Shown: piece by piece, positions 5,836 through 7,462 of the stretch
Numbering within the stretch: the first letter of the stretch is position 1
Layout of the letters: the number at the start of each line of letters is the position of its first letter
Assembly: GCA_023489135.1 (NCBI GenBank)
Contig: JAMDCE010000308.1
Location: 1 to 7,462 of the forward strand
DNA: 7,462 nt
DNA from: Chloroflexota bacterium
GTDB taxonomy: Bacteria; Chloroflexota; Chloroflexia; JAMDCE01
Direction of reading: 5' to 3'
Notes under the pieces: model-generated
Seen by the model: the letters and a program-made list of their open reading frames with translations, nothing else
What the model was told of the DNA's origin: nothing
Database searches by the model: none
Translations under genes and position numbers: made by a program

Positions 5836-7377
5836 ATGCCAGGTCAACCCATACCGCCGCGGGCGGCGAGAGTTTCCCAATATGGTATCGATCCGGCGCT
5901 TGTCGCCAAGCGCGGGGCGCAACTTCCCGGGATCTGCTCCTTGACCATCAAAGAGCTGTTCCCTGATGCGCCGGCGACGCTGGATCTGGCCGGGGGAGGC
6001 CGAGAGACCATCCGGCGGCTTACCGAACAGGCCATGCGCAATCTGGACTTGAGCCAGATCAAGCCTGAGCATTCGGTGAATATCCTTTGCTCTCACCACG
6101 GTTTCACCCTTCTGGGTGGCGAGCCCTACGTAGAAATGCTGTGCACCATCAAAGATGTCATCCAGGAGAGAACGGGTACGCGCAACATCCGCTTGCGGGC
6201 CGGGGTGGGCTTGCGTTTCCGGGAGACAGAGGAGTACATCAAGTCCTTCGGTCTGGATAGTTATTTCAAAGGCAAGGCCATCGGGATCGCCCCGGTAGAT
6301 GCTGGCGTAGCCATCGAGACCGAGATCGGCACCCTTTACGGCATTCGCAAGGCTTATGACGCTGATTGGATCATCCACGCCCACAATAGCGACGTGCGAG
6401 AGATCCACTTTCATCGGGAAGTAGATCGCGCCGTCAAGCCTTTTGCGATGTCCTATGCTCGGATTGAGAGCCGGTCGACTTACCATCAGAACATGGGGCC
6501 CCGGGCGGCCAACTTCGTCGCCCGCGCCATTTTCGATTCCCCCTTCGTTCAGCGCAAGCACGCTGGCAGCGTCTTCCTTATCATGTCTCCGGCGGGAGTG
6601 GTGGGGGTGGACGCCGACAACGATCTGTACGCTCTCAACGACCGGGTCACCATCGGAGGGATGAAGTATTACGGCAAGGTCCTGACTCTCATGGGAGAGA
6701 TCGACAAGTGCATCGCCATCCTGGATTTCCCCGCTCCGGTCTGCTACGTCTTTGCCGCTGGCGTTATCTACGCCAACTTCGTCTGCGCCAACTGGGACCT
6801 TCTCGATTTGGACGATCCCCTACCTCCCTACACCTGGTACACTGAGGCGTTCTACGATTCGCGGGGCAAGCCCATGCTTTCCGGCGTGCCGCCGATCAAT
6901 CCCGCGATTAAGATGGCCGTTCACAACTACGCCTGGATCGGCTATCCGGTGGCCTTCTTCTCGGAGAAGGTTCCTACGATCGTCGTGGGCGGGGCGCAGC
7001 GAGAATTCTTCGATCTCGATCCGCAGAACCTGGACTACATGAGGCATACTAAGGGGCTTTTCGAAGATCTGGACAGCGCCATGGATTTTGCCTACGATAA
7101 AGCCGGGACGGATAATTTGATCATCTTTGATGGAGCGGTGGGAGGGCTTAACGTCAGCCGGTCGTTGGCTGATTTACTCATTGCCCGAGCCCCGGCGGTG
7201 AGCGAGCGAGTGGACAAAACGCTAATGCCGAAGTGGCTGCGCCAGCGAGGTCTGGATATTTCGCAGATCGACGAGCCGGAGAAGAGAATGGCCCGCGAGC
7301 TGGCCGGAGTGCGCCCTGGAGCCCACGGTCCGGTCGTGGAGGGTGCGGGGTTCCTTTCGGCAACTCGGGCGTCGTGA
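5836..7377 (+). CDS. LarA-like (DUF2088-type) protein of unknown reaction
   Basis: This is a 513-residue soluble protein with no signal peptide or membrane segment. I do not recognise it as a named enzyme. Manual comparison suggests distant homology to the N-terminal domain of lactate racemase LarA. A strand VNILCSHHGFT (81-91) sits where LarA has its D-x-TRP motif. A helix and strand lead to AGVGLRFRETEE (122-133), corresponding to the ATG-x-HR segment. EIGTLYGIRKAYDADWII (163-180) resembles the GTL...DADLVV segment. A histidine-rich block then contains H191, K201 and H217 with exactly the H-X9-K-X15-H spacing of LarA H174, K184 (the nickel-pincer attachment lysine) and H200. LarA's GFSGG motif is not kept, and its H108 and R75 have no obvious counterpart. 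Further histidines (H181, H183, H193) cluster nearby. The C-terminal half (about 245-513) is unassigned. The start has a perfect Shine-Dalgarno. Its only operon partner is the ferredoxin-BFD protein; no larB, larC or larE is in view. The gene is certain, the family is tentative and the reaction unknown. Confidence 0.75.
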   Translation: MPGQPIPPRAARVSQYGIDPALVAKRGAQLPGICSLTIKELFPDAPATLDLAGGGRETIRRLTEQAMRNLDLSQIKPEHSVNILCSHHGFTLLGGEPYVEMLCTIKDVIQERTGTRNIRLRAGVGLRFRETEEYIKSFGLDSYFKGKAIGIAPVDAGVAIETEIGTLYGIRKAYDADWIIHAHNSDVREIHFHREVDRAVKPFAMSYARIESRSTYHQNMGPRAANFVARAIFDSPFVQRKHAGSVFLIMSPAGVVGVDADNDLYALNDRVTIGGMKYYGKVLTLMGEIDKCIAILDFPAPVCYVFAAGVIYANFVCANWDLLDLDDPLPPYTWYTEAFYDSRGKPMLSGVPPINPAIKMAVHNYAWIGYPVAFFSEKVPTIVVGGAQREFFDLDPQNLDYMRHTKGLFEDLDSAMDFAYDKAGTDNLIIFDGAVGGLNVSRSLADLLIARAPAVSERVDKTLMPKWLRQRGLDISQIDEPEKRMARELAGVRPGAHGPVVEGAGFLSATRAS

Positions 7378-7411
7378 AAAAGAAGAGGTAACGCCCCAGC
7401 GAATGTTTTAT

Positions 7412-7432
7412 TGGCGGGCAACATGCCCGCCA
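7412..7432. repeat. Strong GC-rich palindrome after the LarA-like gene (hairpin without a T tract)
   Basis: TGGCGGGC (7412-7419) and GCCCGCCA (7425-7432) form a perfect 8-bp stem with a 5-base loop, 35 bases after the stop codon at 7377. On neither strand is it followed by a T run (TTGGAATG on plus, ATAAAACA on minus), so it is not a standard intrinsic terminator. It may still slow transcription, protect the 3' end of the mRNA, or be one copy of a dispersed REP-like intergenic palindrome. The remaining bases from 7378 to 7462 show no gene start. Confidence 0.6.
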
Positions 7433-7462
7433 TTGGAATGAAATCTGGAAAGGCACTTGGTC

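Noticed and set aside
5830..6561. 243-codon minus-strand open frame
   Set aside because: It is antisense to the LarA-like gene, whose plus-strand start has a perfect Shine-Dalgarno and operon context. The minus product has no recognisable motif.
1..7462. CRISPR arrays, tRNA or rRNA genes, insertion sequences, attachment sites
   Set aside because: I saw no regularly spaced repeats, no cloverleaf or rRNA-like stretches, no transposase or integrase frames and no terminal inverted repeats.

Overview
The window (about 57% G+C by eye) carries eight complete protein genes and the last codons of a ninth. Nothing in it looks like a phage, transposon, CRISPR array, rRNA or tRNA. It reads as a stretch of bacterial chromosome. 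The greA-lysS pairing, the small DUF1284 gene beside a short (HTH-less) birA, and the mixed ATG/GTG/TTG starts would suit an anaerobic Chloroflexota (Anaerolineae-like) organism or a related uncultivated lineage. That taxonomic guess is an inference from gene style, not a measurement.

Layout. Positions 2-85 (+) hold the C-terminal codons of an unrecognised gene. It converges on a minus-strand operon read from right to left: greA (2425-2895), lysS (946-2412), then a PAP2-family membrane phosphatase (226-942). A second minus-strand operon lies upstream: deoC (4297-4977), birA (3478-4287) and a cysteine-rich DUF1284 gene (3036-3464). A 240-bp divergent intergenic region (4978-5217) holds a good promoter facing each way. 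The right side is a plus-strand two-gene operon: a 2[4Fe-4S] ferredoxin fused to a BFD-like domain (5218-5823), then a 513-residue protein (5836-7377) that I read as a remote relative of the nickel-pincer lactate racemase LarA. The last 85 bases hold a strong GC-rich palindrome and no gene.

How the genes work together. The minus-strand operons are housekeeping: transcript-cleavage rescue of RNA polymerase (GreA), charging of tRNA-Lys (LysS), deoxyribose phosphate breakdown (DeoC) and biotin attachment (BirA). The plus-strand pair is the unusual part: an iron-sulfur electron carrier translated just ahead of a LarA-like protein of unknown reaction.

Two observations deserve most attention. First, the greA leader has a near-consensus promoter (TTTACA-17-TATAAT) lying upstream of an intrinsic terminator that itself lies only 32 bp before the greA start codon. 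Reading into greA therefore means passing a terminator, the arrangement known from the Escherichia coli greA leader (GraL RNAs). Second, the 513-residue protein keeps the H-X9-K-X15-H spacing of the LarA cofactor-attachment and catalytic residues while its surrounding glycine-rich motif has changed.
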